NCBI GenBank assembly: GCA_050486265.1
Contig: JBJHCY010000001.1
Span: 248,001 to 312,000, forward strand
Length of the DNA: 64,000 nt
Reading direction: 5' to 3'
DNA from: SLFH01 sp050486265
Lineage (GTDB): Bacteria; Planctomycetota; Phycisphaerae; Phycisphaerales; UBA1924
Part shown: piece after piece, positions 42,611-51,502 of the stretch
Numbering within the stretch: position 1 is the stretch's first letter
Layout of the letters: each line of letters begins with the position of its first letter
The notes under the pieces: generated by a model
The model's input: the letters and a program-made list of their open reading frames with translations, nothing else
Told to the model about the DNA's origin: nothing
The model's database searches: none
Made by a program: the position numbers and the translations under genes

Positions 42611-42639
42611 TTTTCCTTATGAGGGTGTTTAAGGAAAAT
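42610..42639 (+). promoter_or_regulatory. AT-rich palindrome between lipA and the ATPase gene, candidate operator
   Basis: ATTTTCCTTA at 42610-42619 and TAAGGAAAAT at 42630-42639 are perfect 10-base inverted arms around a 10-base centre. A third half-site AAGGAAAAC follows at 42664-42672, just before the -10 of the ATPase gene. The arms are AT-rich in a GC-rich genome, so a protein-binding operator is more likely than a terminator. Confidence 0.5.
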
Positions 42640-42675
42640 CCGGTGATGCTTATTGCTGGTCTGAAGGAAAACCGA

Positions 42676-42681
42676 TACCCT
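42676..42681 (+). promoter_or_regulatory. -10 element for the ATPase/HD-GYP pair
   Basis: TACCCT ends 5 bases before the ATG at 42687, with no Shine-Dalgarno. It lies directly after the third half-site of the palindromic region. Confidence 0.4.
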
Positions 42682-42686
42682 TCGGT

Positions 42687-44174
42687 ATGGCTTCCCGAGG
42701 GCCGAATCAGATCGGCGATATCGATCCCGAGGTGATCGGGCTCCTCCGTGAGCAGAGCCCGTGGCTGGCGGACGGCCGGGTTCCGGAGGTCTTCGCGCCG
42801 CCGCGGGAGCGCCCGTTGGCGGCGCTGCTCTGGCGGCGATTGCTTGGGGAGCGGGCGAGGCGTTTCCAATTGATTCTGGGCCCGCGGCGGGTGGGCAAGA
42901 CGACGGTCATGTACCAGACGGTCCGGCGATTGATCGCCGGGGGCGTGCCCTCCGACCGGCTCTGGTGGATGCGGCTGGACCATCCTCGCCTGATGCGTCA
43001 CGACCTGGGGCGGCTCGTCGGCGGGGTGGTGAAGGCCGCGGGGGCGACGCAGGAGCGTCCGGTCTGTGTGTTTCTCGACGAGATCACCTACGCGAACGAG
43101 TGGGACCTCTGGCTGAAGACCTTCTACGACGAGCGGTATCCGGTCCGGATCGTTGGTACATCGAGCGCGACGGCGGCGATCAGGGAGCGGTACGCCGAGA
43201 GCGGGGTCGGCCGCTGGGAGGAGCAGTATCTCGGCCCGTACAGCCTGAACGAGTATCTGCGGCTGGTCGATGTGCCGGTTTCGGTGACGGCGGGTTCGGA
43301 CCTGCAAGAAACGGTCCGTGCGTCGGTTCCGGGCTGGTCGCCGCCGCGTGAGATCGACAAGCACAGGCGTCGCTATCTGTTCACGGGCGGTTTCCCCGAG
43401 TTGCTGCTCGCGCTCCCGCCCGAGGGGAGCGACGAATCGGCGTTGCTCGAATCGCAGCGTTCGTTGCGGACCGACGCGGTGCAGACGGCGATCTACAAGG
43501 ACATCCCGCAGGTGTACGGGATCGACCGCCCGCTGGTGCTTGAGCGGCTGTTGTACATCCTGGCCGATCAGGTCTGCGGGATTTTGTCGCCCTCGCGCAT
43601 CTGCACGGAGTTGGACTCGATCACTGCGCCGACGCTCGAACGCTACATGGCCTACTTGGAGCGGGCGTTTCTTGTGTTCAGGCTCCAGAACTACTCGGGC
43701 TCGGAGCGTTCGAGGCAGAAGCGGGGGCGGAAGCTCTTCTTTGTCGATGGCGCGGTTCGGAACGCGGCGTTGCAGCGCGGGGTCGCGCCGCTTTCGGACC
43801 CCGCGGAGATGGGGTTGCTGTTTGAGAATCTGGCCGCGGCGCACCTGCACCTGCTGGATCGGCACAACCTCGCCCGGGTGCACTACTGGCGTGACAGGGA
43901 TGACGAGGTCGACTTTGTGGTCGAGGGGCCGGGCAGGCTGGCGGCGTTCGAGATCGGGCGATCGTCCTCGCACCATCGCAAGGGGCTGAAGGCGTTCTTT
44001 GCGCGATATTCATCGAAGAAACCGGAGCTTTACATGGTTGCTCCGGTCGTCGAGCCGCGATTGCCGGATACCGAATCCGGCCGGCCCGGCGTGCTGCCTC
44101 TCGACCTGCTGGTGCTCGCATGCGGCGCTCAGGCCGAGGCGGCGATGGAGGCCAGGCTCGGAGCCGACGCGTGA
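42687..44174 (+). CDS. AAA-family ATPase with DUF4143-type C-terminal domain
   Basis: ATP-binding protein of the AAA_14/DUF4143 group, whose cellular role is largely unknown. The 495-residue product has Walker A GPRRVGKTT at 65-73, Walker B VCVFLDEITYANEWD near 127-141, and an arginine-rich ATPase body. The C-terminal domain has LERYMAYLERAFLVFRLQNY, KLFFVDGAVRNAAL and the nuclease-like YWRDRDDEVDFVVE segment (D-E-VDF pattern) near 412-425. It overlaps the HD-GYP gene by GTGA. The paired palindrome upstream suggests self-regulation. Confidence 0.85.
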   Translation: MASRGPNQIGDIDPEVIGLLREQSPWLADGRVPEVFAPPRERPLAALLWRRLLGERARRFQLILGPRRVGKTTVMYQTVRRLIAGGVPSDRLWWMRLDHPRLMRHDLGRLVGGVVKAAGATQERPVCVFLDEITYANEWDLWLKTFYDERYPVRIVGTSSATAAIRERYAESGVGRWEEQYLGPYSLNEYLRLVDVPVSVTAGSDLQETVRASVPGWSPPREIDKHRRRYLFTGGFPELLLALPPEGSDESALLESQRSLRTDAVQTAIYKDIPQVYGIDRPLVLERLLYILADQVCGILSPSRICTELDSITAPTLERYMAYLERAFLVFRLQNYSGSERSRQKRGRKLFFVDGAVRNAALQRGVAPLSDPAEMGLLFENLAAAHLHLLDRHNLARVHYWRDRDDEVDFVVEGPGRLAAFEIGRSSSHHRKGLKAFFARYSSKKPELYMVAPVVEPRLPDTESGRPGVLPLDLLVLACGAQAEAAMEARLGADA

Positions 44175-44848
44175 AACCCGAAATCGTCCATGATCTGGTT
44201 AGGTCGATCGAGGCGAAAGACCTTTCCACCGCGGCGCACACCTGGAGGGTGGTGCTGTACACGCGGGCGCTCGCCGAGGCGATGGGGCTGGGGCACGACG
44301 AGGTGCACGCGTTGACGCACGCCGCGGCGTTGCACGATGTCGGCAAGATCGATATCCCCTCGGCGATCCTGCAGAAGCCGGGGCGTCTGACGGATGAAGA
44401 GTTCGAGGTCATCAAGCTGCACCCCGTCGCCGGGCACGCGCGGATGGTCGACATGGGCGTCGAGGACGAGGCGGTGCTGGACCTGATCCGGCATCACCAC
44501 GAGCGGTGGGACGGACGCGGGTACCCGCTGGGGCTCAAGGGCGAGGAGATCCCGGTCTCGGCGCGGTTTTTCTCGGTGATCGACGCGTTCGACGCGATGA
44601 CGAGCGTGCGCCCGTACCGGCCGGTGATCGGCAAAGACGCCGCGGAGAAGGCGATCGCCGAGCTGCAAGCCAACAAAGGCACGAGGTACTGGCCCGAGGC
44701 GGTCGACGCGTTCGTCGAGCTCTACCGGACCGGGAGGCTCGAATACATCCTCGAGCACTTCAACGACTCGAAGCAGGTGCAGCCCTTCTCGGTCGAGATC
44801 AAGCCGGGCGCGGGACTGCCGTCGATCGACGGCACGATCCGGGGCTGA
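44171..44848 (+). CDS. Stand-alone HD-GYP domain protein
   Basis: Predicted c-di-GMP phosphodiesterase. The 225-residue product is little more than the catalytic domain: helix with AAHTWRVVLYTRALAEAMG, metal-binding H55-D56 in ALHDVGK, HHHERWDGRGYP at 108-119 (GYP at 117-119) and FDAMTSVRPYRP. No receiver, PAS or membrane domain is present, so regulation would have to come from a partner. The GTG at 44171 overlaps the ATPase stop (GTGA), making this an obligate two-gene unit and the ATPase the obvious candidate partner. Confidence 0.88.
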   Translation: MKPEIVHDLVRSIEAKDLSTAAHTWRVVLYTRALAEAMGLGHDEVHALTHAAALHDVGKIDIPSAILQKPGRLTDEEFEVIKLHPVAGHARMVDMGVEDEAVLDLIRHHHERWDGRGYPLGLKGEEIPVSARFFSVIDAFDAMTSVRPYRPVIGKDAAEKAIAELQANKGTRYWPEAVDAFVELYRTGRLEYILEHFNDSKQVQPFSVEIKPGAGLPSIDGTIRG

Positions 44849-44864
44849 ACGCCGATCACTCTGT

Positions 44865-47468
44865 TCAATTCGCGTTGATTTCAAGCGCTCGGATCGCGCC
44901 GTCGAGGCGCCAGCGGTCGTGGTCGGAGCGGGCGGCGCGTCGAGCCTCGCGGAGCGTTGGCAATGCCGCGGGGTCGCCGAGTTCGACCAGTGCGTCGATG
45001 GCGGCGTGGGAGACGGCGCCGAGGCGGTGGCCGACGAGGTCCTGCAGGCGGACGCGGACGGTTGAAGCGTTCTCTTCGGCGACCAGCGGGAGCGCTTCGA
45101 TCGCGGCGACGCGGGTTCTGAAATGGGTGTCCGGCCCGGTGAGCGAGAGCAGGGTGTCGAGCGTGTGCTCGCCTTGGGTCTTGGCGAGGGTCTCGACGGC
45201 GGCTCGGCGCAGCCGGTCGGCGTGCGAGTCGGTCTCGGCGAAGTAGAGCGCGATCGGTTGGGCCCGGTCCGGATCGGCTTTGGCGAGCGTGACGAGGGCC
45301 GCGGCCTGCACGGTGAGGGCCCGGTCGGTTCTCGCGGCGCGATCGAGCCAGTCGCCGAGGCGTTCGTCGGAGGCGAGGTCGGGCAGTTCGGCGAGCGTTT
45401 CGGCGAAGGCGGCCCGGAAGGACGCGGGCTCGATGCGTCCCATCGCGATCGCGCCGAGCATGCCGATCTCGTTTCGCTCGATCAGGGCGCGGACCGAAGC
45501 GATGCGCACGGCGTCGTGTTCGCCTTCGTCGCGCGCGATGTTCGAGAGCAGGCGGGCCGAGGGGGTGTGGCCGGCCTCGGTGAGCCGGCGCGCGGCGCGG
45601 GCGCGGGCGGCGACCGTCGGCCCGTGCTCGGCTTGGGCGAGGTTCCAGTCGCCCGGACGCACGATCTCAGTATCGGCGACGAGCGAGAGGTCGGGGTCGA
45701 TCGCGACGAACGCCGGTCTCGCCCGCATCGGGAAGGCGGCTTCGCTTTCGCGGGTGTCGATCCGCAGGCTTGTGCGCACGCTTTCGCCCGATGCGCTACG
45801 GATGTAGACGGGCAGGTCGAAGGCGAAGGCGGGGTTGTCGCCGTCGATATGCTGGAGCTGGCGGATGCTCAAATTCAGCGTGCCGCCCTCGAACGAATCG
45901 CTGTCGGTCCACGAGGTCTCGACACGGAGCTTTGGCAGGCCGGCGCGGGTGACCCATTGCCAGAAGAAACGGTCGAAGCTCTCGCCCGAGACATCTTCGA
46001 GCACGCGCCGGAACTGGTCGGTCTCGACGGGGTTGCCCGCGTGGCGCCGGAGGTACTCGCCGATCGACTCGAAGAAGAGATCGTCGCCGAGCTTGGCGCG
46101 GATCGCGTGCAGGACGAGGGCGCCCTTGCTGTAGGGGTTGGCGGATTTACCGAAGATTTCCTCGGGGTTTTCGTACCGTTTGCTGGCCATGCCCGGGGCG
46201 TTCTGGTCGGTGTCGTCTTCGATCACGCGCTGGAGGCGGTTCCATAGGAAGCCTTGGTAGGCGGTCCTGCCGTCGCGGTGTTCGAGCCAGAGCCCCTCGG
46301 AGAAGGTCGCGAACCCCTCGTTGAGCCAGAGGTGCTCCCACGAGTTGCAGGTGACGAGGTTGCCGAACCACTGGTGGGCGAGTTCGTGGGCGATCAGGCC
46401 GTCGAGGTCGTGGTCGATCGCCGCGTGTTCGTCGAAGACCGCGTCACCGAACATGGTCGAGGCGCCGGTGTTCTCCATCCCGCCCCAGCGGAACTCGTCG
46501 ACGACGACCTGCGCGTAAGCCGGCCACGGGTACTCGACGCCGAAGCGGTTCGTGAAGAAGTCCATCATCGCGGGCGTTGCGGCATAGGTCCGGCGGAGGT
46601 CGTCCGACCGGCCGGGCGGGCCGTAGACGGGCATCGGGAGCTTTTCATCTCCAAGCTCGACCGAGTCGAAGCTGCCGACGACGAGCGTGACGAGGTAGGG
46701 GGGGTGGGGGGTGTCGAGCTTCCAGTGGTCGATGGTGAACTCGGGGGCGTCGGGCCCGTCGCCGAACCAGCCCTGTTCCTGCGAGATACGGACGCCGTTG
46801 GAGAGGGTGTCGAAACCCTTGGGAACGGCGACGACGACCTCGGTGGTCATGCGCTCGTTGGGGAAGTCGTGGGTGGGGAACCAGAAGCTGTTTTCTTCGG
46901 GCTGGCCCTGGGTGTGCACGCGCGCCGAGGCGAGACGACCGCCGGCGCGTCGCGGCGTGAAAAAGAGACCGGCCGGCGGGTTGTCGATGCTGTACCGGAT
47001 GCTCACGCTGGAGCGACGACCGGGCTGGAGTTCCTGCGGCAGGCGGATCGAGAGCCGCTCGCCGTCGTGCTCGAAGCGGAGCGTGTTGCGCCCCATGCTG
47101 ACGGTCTGGATCCGGAGGCCCCGCGCGTCGAGCTCGATGCGTCCGGCGGGCTTGCCGATCGGGGCGAAATCGATCGTCGCGAGCGCCTCGGCGCGGGGCT
47201 GATCGAGGTCTTCGAAGGTGAGCTCGATCTTGGTGTGCAGGATGTCGATCGGGCGGCTTGGCGGGAAAACGCGCGTCGGCACGCCCCGCTCGTTGAGCTC
47301 GCCGAAACGCTCGGGGTGGGCGAAGCGGTGGGCGGCTCGCGCGTGCGCGAGACAGTGCCCGCAGCGATGCTCGATCGCGCCGGCGGCGTGCGCCGCGACA
47401 CCATGCACGGGGAGCAGCCCGGCGAAGGCGAACACGAGGGCGAGGCGTGGAGAGGTTCCGTTTCTCAT
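44865..47468 (-). CDS. M1-family metallo-aminopeptidase with HEAT-like C terminus
   Basis: Exported zinc aminopeptidase of 867 residues. A signal peptide covers about residues 1-30 (RLALVFAFAGLLPVHGVAAH). The N-terminal beta domain is followed by the exopeptidase motif GGMENTGAST, the zinc site H361-E-x-x-H365 and E384 (HELAHQWFGNLV, then LWLNEGF). Residues about 620-867 are repeated short helices (for example TVQAAALVTLAKADPDRAQP, RVAAIEALPLVAEE) of the HEAT type. Its ATG overlaps the stop of the upstream paralogue (ATGA). It converges on the HD-GYP gene with 16 bases between. Confidence 0.92.
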   Translation of the reverse strand: MRNGTSPRLALVFAFAGLLPVHGVAAHAAGAIEHRCGHCLAHARAAHRFAHPERFGELNERGVPTRVFPPSRPIDILHTKIELTFEDLDQPRAEALATIDFAPIGKPAGRIELDARGLRIQTVSMGRNTLRFEHDGERLSIRLPQELQPGRRSSVSIRYSIDNPPAGLFFTPRRAGGRLASARVHTQGQPEENSFWFPTHDFPNERMTTEVVVAVPKGFDTLSNGVRISQEQGWFGDGPDAPEFTIDHWKLDTPHPPYLVTLVVGSFDSVELGDEKLPMPVYGPPGRSDDLRRTYAATPAMMDFFTNRFGVEYPWPAYAQVVVDEFRWGGMENTGASTMFGDAVFDEHAAIDHDLDGLIAHELAHQWFGNLVTCNSWEHLWLNEGFATFSEGLWLEHRDGRTAYQGFLWNRLQRVIEDDTDQNAPGMASKRYENPEEIFGKSANPYSKGALVLHAIRAKLGDDLFFESIGEYLRRHAGNPVETDQFRRVLEDVSGESFDRFFWQWVTRAGLPKLRVETSWTDSDSFEGGTLNLSIRQLQHIDGDNPAFAFDLPVYIRSASGESVRTSLRIDTRESEAAFPMRARPAFVAIDPDLSLVADTEIVRPGDWNLAQAEHGPTVAARARAARRLTEAGHTPSARLLSNIARDEGEHDAVRIASVRALIERNEIGMLGAIAMGRIEPASFRAAFAETLAELPDLASDERLGDWLDRAARTDRALTVQAAALVTLAKADPDRAQPIALYFAETDSHADRLRRAAVETLAKTQGEHTLDTLLSLTGPDTHFRTRVAAIEALPLVAEENASTVRVRLQDLVGHRLGAVSHAAIDALVELGDPAALPTLREARRAARSDHDRWRLDGAIRALEINAN

Positions 47469-49360
47469 CGTGCGCCTCCCGCGGCGAGCGCTTCGTAGGC
47501 GTTGGTTGTGGCGCCCGTCGGGCGAGCGCCGGGCAGGGGCGTTCTGATCCGCTTGCGGCAGGCGACGGTCAGGCGTTGGTCGACGATGACATCGACCGGC
47601 GTCGCGCTGAGCTCGATCGTCGTTTCGCTCGTGCGCCCGTCGATCCTGAGGCGTTGAACGACGACGCTGTTGTCGGCCATCATGACCGTCACGGGCATGT
47701 CGAAGATGAAGGCGGGGTTGTGCTCGTCGATCGGCTGGATCTGCTCGGTGCGGATCGTGAGCATGCTCGACCCGGCGTTCCATTCCAGGTCGATGCGGAG
47801 TTCGGGCAGCCCGTGGCGGTAGACCCACTGGTCGAAGAACTTTTCGAGGCTGAGGCCCGAGACTTCTTCCATGGCTCTGCGGAGGTCGTTGGTCTCGGCG
47901 GTGTCGTAGGCGTGGCGTTCGATGAAAAGGGTTGTCGCCTCGCGGAAGAGATCCGGCCCGAGGCGTTCTCTGAGCATGTGCAGCACGAGCAGGCCCTTCT
48001 GGTAGGGGTTGTCGCGCTTCATGAAGATCTGGATGGGGTCGAGGTAGAAGTTGGAGGCCATGGCGGGCTCGCGCGGGGCGCGGGGGCGGTTGGCGCCCTG
48101 GCTGCGGAGGGCCTGGGCGACCAGTTCGAGGTACGCCCCGTCGGCCTCGAACTCCGACCCGCCCTTGAGACGGACGGACTCGGCCGCCCAGAGCGCCTCG
48201 GCCATCGAGGCGTAGCCCTCGTTGAGCCAGATGTCCGCCCATGTGCGGCAGGTCACGAGGTTGCCGATCCACTGGTGCGCCAACTCGTGGGCGATGATCC
48301 GGTCCGCCCCGCCGGGGGGTGAATCTAGAAAGCCGGAGGCGAAGGTGCTTGCGGTGGTGTTTTCCATGGCGCCGCCGATGTAGTCCGGGGCGATGACCTG
48401 GTCGTACTTGTCCCAGGGGTACTCGACGCCGTACTCACGCTGGAAGAAATCGAACATCGCGGGCGTGGAGGCGAAGACGCGCCGGAGCCGTTCGGCGCTG
48501 CCCTCGATGCCCCAGAGACGCATCGGGACGGTGATGCCGAACTCGTCGAGGCCTTCGAGCTCGACGACATCCATCATGCCGATCACCAGCGTGACGAGGT
48601 ATGGCGAGTGGGGCTTGTCCTGCAGCCAGTGCCAGCGGCGTTTGCCCTCGCCCGCGGGGTCGCCCCATTCTTTGTTGCGCGAGAGCAGCCGCCCGTTGGA
48701 GAGCACGCGGAACTCCTGCGGGACGGTGACGATGAGTTCGGTGGTGATCTTCTCGTCGGGGCGGTCGCGGCAGGCGAACCAGTTGTGGTTGAACTGGGGC
48801 TGGCCCTGCGTGTGCACGCGGGGATGCCTGCGTCCCTGCTGGGGCGAGCCGGGCTCGCCGGGGTTCCAGAGCAGGCCGCCGATGGCGATGGCGGTGCGTC
48901 TGAGGTCGAGCTCGTAGTCGATCTCGACGGTGATCTCGCGGTCGCGCGGCGCGGCGGGGAGAAGGGGGATCGAGAGGCGTCGGTCTCTGTGGGAAAAGCC
49001 CCGTTCCTTGCCGTCGACGCGGAGCGAGCTGATGTTCAGAGGTCCGGCGTCGAGCTCGATGAGGTCGCGGTCGCGCCCGATCGCGGCCATGGTGAGGCGC
49101 TGGCGGACGAGCATGCGGGGCTCGGCGGGGTTGGGAAAGTCGATTTCCAGGCGGAGGTGGCGGTGGTCGAAGTGGCGGGGCGGGTTCCAGACGCGGAGGT
49201 CGCGCCCGGTGTCGCGTTCGATCCGAGGGTCGCTCTGGGCAAGGGCCGACGCGGGAGCCCCGAGCAGAAAAGCGAGAAGGAGCAGCACCGGGGCGAGGGT
49301 CGGGCGGCGAGGCGGGCCGGCCGGCCTGTCGGTTGCGGGACGGAGGCGCATGGATCTCAT
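47465..49360 (-). CDS. M1-family metallo-aminopeptidase
   Basis: Exported zinc aminopeptidase of 631 residues, paralogous to the gene that follows it. A signal peptide (LAPVLLLLAFLLGAPASALA) ends near residue 42. The motif GGAMENTTAST, zinc ligands H358 and H362 (HELAHQWIGNLV) and E381 (IWLNEGY) are intact. It lacks the helical C-terminal repeats of its neighbour. The ATG at 49360 has no Shine-Dalgarno but has TATCTT 7 bases before it. In-frame ATG 49351 is the alternative; an upstream GTG near 49450 would run into pyrG. Confidence 0.9.
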   Translation of the reverse strand: MRSMRLRPATDRPAGPPRRPTLAPVLLLLAFLLGAPASALAQSDPRIERDTGRDLRVWNPPRHFDHRHLRLEIDFPNPAEPRMLVRQRLTMAAIGRDRDLIELDAGPLNISSLRVDGKERGFSHRDRRLSIPLLPAAPRDREITVEIDYELDLRRTAIAIGGLLWNPGEPGSPQQGRRHPRVHTQGQPQFNHNWFACRDRPDEKITTELIVTVPQEFRVLSNGRLLSRNKEWGDPAGEGKRRWHWLQDKPHSPYLVTLVIGMMDVVELEGLDEFGITVPMRLWGIEGSAERLRRVFASTPAMFDFFQREYGVEYPWDKYDQVIAPDYIGGAMENTTASTFASGFLDSPPGGADRIIAHELAHQWIGNLVTCRTWADIWLNEGYASMAEALWAAESVRLKGGSEFEADGAYLELVAQALRSQGANRPRAPREPAMASNFYLDPIQIFMKRDNPYQKGLLVLHMLRERLGPDLFREATTLFIERHAYDTAETNDLRRAMEEVSGLSLEKFFDQWVYRHGLPELRIDLEWNAGSSMLTIRTEQIQPIDEHNPAFIFDMPVTVMMADNSVVVQRLRIDGRTSETTIELSATPVDVIVDQRLTVACRKRIRTPLPGARPTGATTNAYEALAAGGAR

Positions 49361-49367
49361 GGACGGG

Positions 49368-49373
49368 AAGATA
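49368..49373 (-). promoter_or_regulatory. -10 element for the M1 peptidase pair, leaderless arrangement
   Basis: TATCTT on the minus strand ends 7 bases before the ATG at 49360; no ribosome site lies between. It is within the 95-base divergent region shared with pyrG. Confidence 0.5.
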
Positions 49374-49444
49374 TCGGGCCGCGTCGGGGCTCGCAGAAGG
49401 TCGCAATCGCTGTCGCGTGCGCTGTCGGGCGCGACGCAGTGTGA

Positions 49445-49450
49445 TACCAT
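49445..49450 (+). promoter_or_regulatory. -10 element for pyrG, leaderless arrangement
   Basis: TACCAT ends 5 bases before the pyrG ATG at 49456, with no Shine-Dalgarno. The same hexamer stands before ispF. Confidence 0.45.
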
Positions 49451-49455
49451 GTGCC

Positions 49456-51378
49456 ATGCGCGGATCGAGCGGACCAGTTTCGGGCGCCCCGGGAGGATCG
49501 GAGGCCGGCGACCCCGAACTCGGGGCGCAGGACATCCTCGCGGCGGCGGGGCAGCAATCGCACCTGACGGAGTACTACTCCCCGGTCCCAGAGGGGTACC
49601 GGCGGGGGCAGCACAAGTATGTCGTGGTGCTCGGGACGGTCATGTCCGGCCTGGGCAAGGGGGTCTTCGCCTCCAGCCTCGCCAAACTGCTCAAAGACAA
49701 GGGCCTGTCGGTTGCCCCCATCAAGATGGAGGGCTATCTCAACATCGACGCGGGGACGCTCAACCCCTACCGGCACGGCGAGGTCTTCGTGCTCGACGAC
49801 GGGACCGAGTGCGACATGGACCTCGGGACCTACGAGCGGATGCTCGACCAGGACCTGAGCCGTCGCAACTTCACGACCTCGGGCCAGATCTATTCCGAGA
49901 TCCTCGAGCGCGAGCGGATGGGGCTCTACCTCGGGCGCGATGTGCAGATGATCCCGCATGTCACCGGCGAGGTGAAGCGGAAGCTGCGCGAGCTGGCGAT
50001 GCGGGGCTCTGACGGCAAGCCGGTTGATGTGGTGATCGTCGAGGTCGGCGGGACGGTCGGCGACTACGAGAACGGGTTCTACATCGAGGCGCTGCGCGAG
50101 CTCGCGTTCGAGGAGGGGCCGGACTCGACCTGCTTTGTCGCGTTGACCTACATCATCGAGCCGCCCTCGCTGGGCGAACAGAAGTCCAAGGCGGCGCAGC
50201 TGGGCATCCAGCGTCTGATGGAGGCGGGGATCCAGCCGCACCTGATCGCCTGCCGCGCGACGCGGGTGGTGACGGACAATGTCCGCGAGAAGATCGCGAT
50301 GTTCTCGAATGTGCCGCTGCGTCGGGTGTTCTCGCTGCACGACCGCGACAGCGTGTACTCGATCCCGCACGAGATGCGTCAGGAGGCGCTGGACCGCGAG
50401 ATCCTGTCGGTGATCGACCTGCACGACCGGGTGAACATCGCCCACGAGGACCGGGCGCGGGAGCGCTGGTCGGGCTTCATCCGCCGGCTGCACTCCGAGC
50501 GTGAGCGCGAGGTCTCGATCGGGATCACGGGCAAGTACGCCGATCTCCGCGACGCGTACGCCTCGATCGACAAGGCGATCGAGCACGCCTCGGTCCACCT
50601 CGACTGCAGCGTGCGGACACGATTCATCGAGACGACGGATCTGGAAGGCTCCAGCGCCGAGGATCGACTGGCCGGGCTGGACGGGGTGATTGTGCCGGGC
50701 GGGTTCGGACGACGGGGCGTTGAGGGCAAGATCGCCTGCGTGCGTCACTGCCGCGAGAGCGGGCTGCCGTATCTGGGCATCTGCCTGGGCTTCCAGGTCG
50801 CGGTGATCGAGTTCGCCCGCCATGTGCTGGGCCTGCGCGACGCGACGAGCAGCGAGTTCGACCCCGAGAGCAAGACGGCGGTCATAAGCGAGCTGCCCGA
50901 GCAGAAGCGGATCGAGGGCCTGGGCGGGAGCATGCGTCTTGGCGCACAGGATGTGCAGGTGATCCCCGGAACGCTGGCGCACTTCCTCTTCTCGGGGCGC
51001 ACCAGCGTCCGCGAGCGGTTCCGCCACCGCTGGGAGGTCGACCCGCACTACATCGAGCGGCTGGAGGCCGGCGGGCTGATCTTCTCGGGCCGCCACCCCG
51101 ACCACCCGATCATGCAGGTGCTCGAGCTGCCCCAGCCGGGGATGGGCGTCGCGCCCGGCGAGGACGAGCCGAGGCACACCCACCCGTTCTTCATCGGGGC
51201 CCAGTTCCACCCGGAGCTGACGAGCCGCCCGCTGCGTCCGCAGCCGATGTTCATGGGCTTGTTCGCCGCGGCGATCCAGCGCCGCTATCAGAACGAGCCG
51301 GGGTGGGACCGCCTGAGCGCCCAGCCGGAATTGAGCCGGTGGCTGCGCAGGGGGAGCGGGGAGAAGTCGGCGGTCTGA
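49456..51378 (+). CDS. pyrG: CTP synthase, divergent
   Basis: Makes CTP from UTP, ATP and glutamine. The 640-residue product is longer than the usual 535-550, with about 55 extra residues before the synthase domain (KYVVVLGTVMSGLGKGVFAS) and a loose C terminus. The Mg ligand region DLGTYERML and the glutaminase triad (nucleophile C443 in YLGICLGFQ, GAQFHPEL near the end) are kept. Two usually invariant stretches differ: GGTVGDIES-type reads GGTVGDYENGFYIEALREL, and the UTP loop GELKTKPTQHS-type reads GEQKSKAAQLG. It may be a lineage-specific form or a paralogue. The frame is open upstream; ATG 49456 fits the promoter. Confidence 0.92.
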   Translation: MRGSSGPVSGAPGGSEAGDPELGAQDILAAAGQQSHLTEYYSPVPEGYRRGQHKYVVVLGTVMSGLGKGVFASSLAKLLKDKGLSVAPIKMEGYLNIDAGTLNPYRHGEVFVLDDGTECDMDLGTYERMLDQDLSRRNFTTSGQIYSEILERERMGLYLGRDVQMIPHVTGEVKRKLRELAMRGSDGKPVDVVIVEVGGTVGDYENGFYIEALRELAFEEGPDSTCFVALTYIIEPPSLGEQKSKAAQLGIQRLMEAGIQPHLIACRATRVVTDNVREKIAMFSNVPLRRVFSLHDRDSVYSIPHEMRQEALDREILSVIDLHDRVNIAHEDRARERWSGFIRRLHSEREREVSIGITGKYADLRDAYASIDKAIEHASVHLDCSVRTRFIETTDLEGSSAEDRLAGLDGVIVPGGFGRRGVEGKIACVRHCRESGLPYLGICLGFQVAVIEFARHVLGLRDATSSEFDPESKTAVISELPEQKRIEGLGGSMRLGAQDVQVIPGTLAHFLFSGRTSVRERFRHRWEVDPHYIERLEAGGLIFSGRHPDHPIMQVLELPQPGMGVAPGEDEPRHTHPFFIGAQFHPELTSRPLRPQPMFMGLFAAAIQRRYQNEPGWDRLSAQPELSRWLRRGSGEKSAV

Positions 51379-51444
51379 GGCCGGCTGCTTTGTTCTCTGA
51401 TTGGCGATCTTTGGTTGTTCGACCCGACCCTTCGCTGCGCTCAG

Positions 51445-51467
51445 GGCTCGGCGTCCTCGCCCGAGCC
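51445..51467. terminator. Weak hairpin between converging pyrG and TPR-sulfotransferase genes
   Basis: GGCTCGG (51445-51451) and CCGAGCC (51461-51467) can pair with a 9-base loop. No T-run follows on either strand. It lies about 67 bases after pyrG and 36 bases after the facing gene, so it may serve both. Confidence 0.3.
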
Positions 51468-51502
51468 AAGGCTCACGCCCCACACCCAACTCCCCACGCC
51501 CC

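Noticed and set aside
42610..42639. The ATTTTCCTTA palindrome as a standard lipA terminator
   Set aside because: The stem is AT-rich, the loop is long, a third half-site follows and there is no T-run after the stem. Kept as a candidate operator instead.
51379..51502. TTCGAC-containing segment that resembled a tRNA T-arm
   Set aside because: The flanking bases do not form a 5-base stem, and no acceptor or anticodon arms were found.
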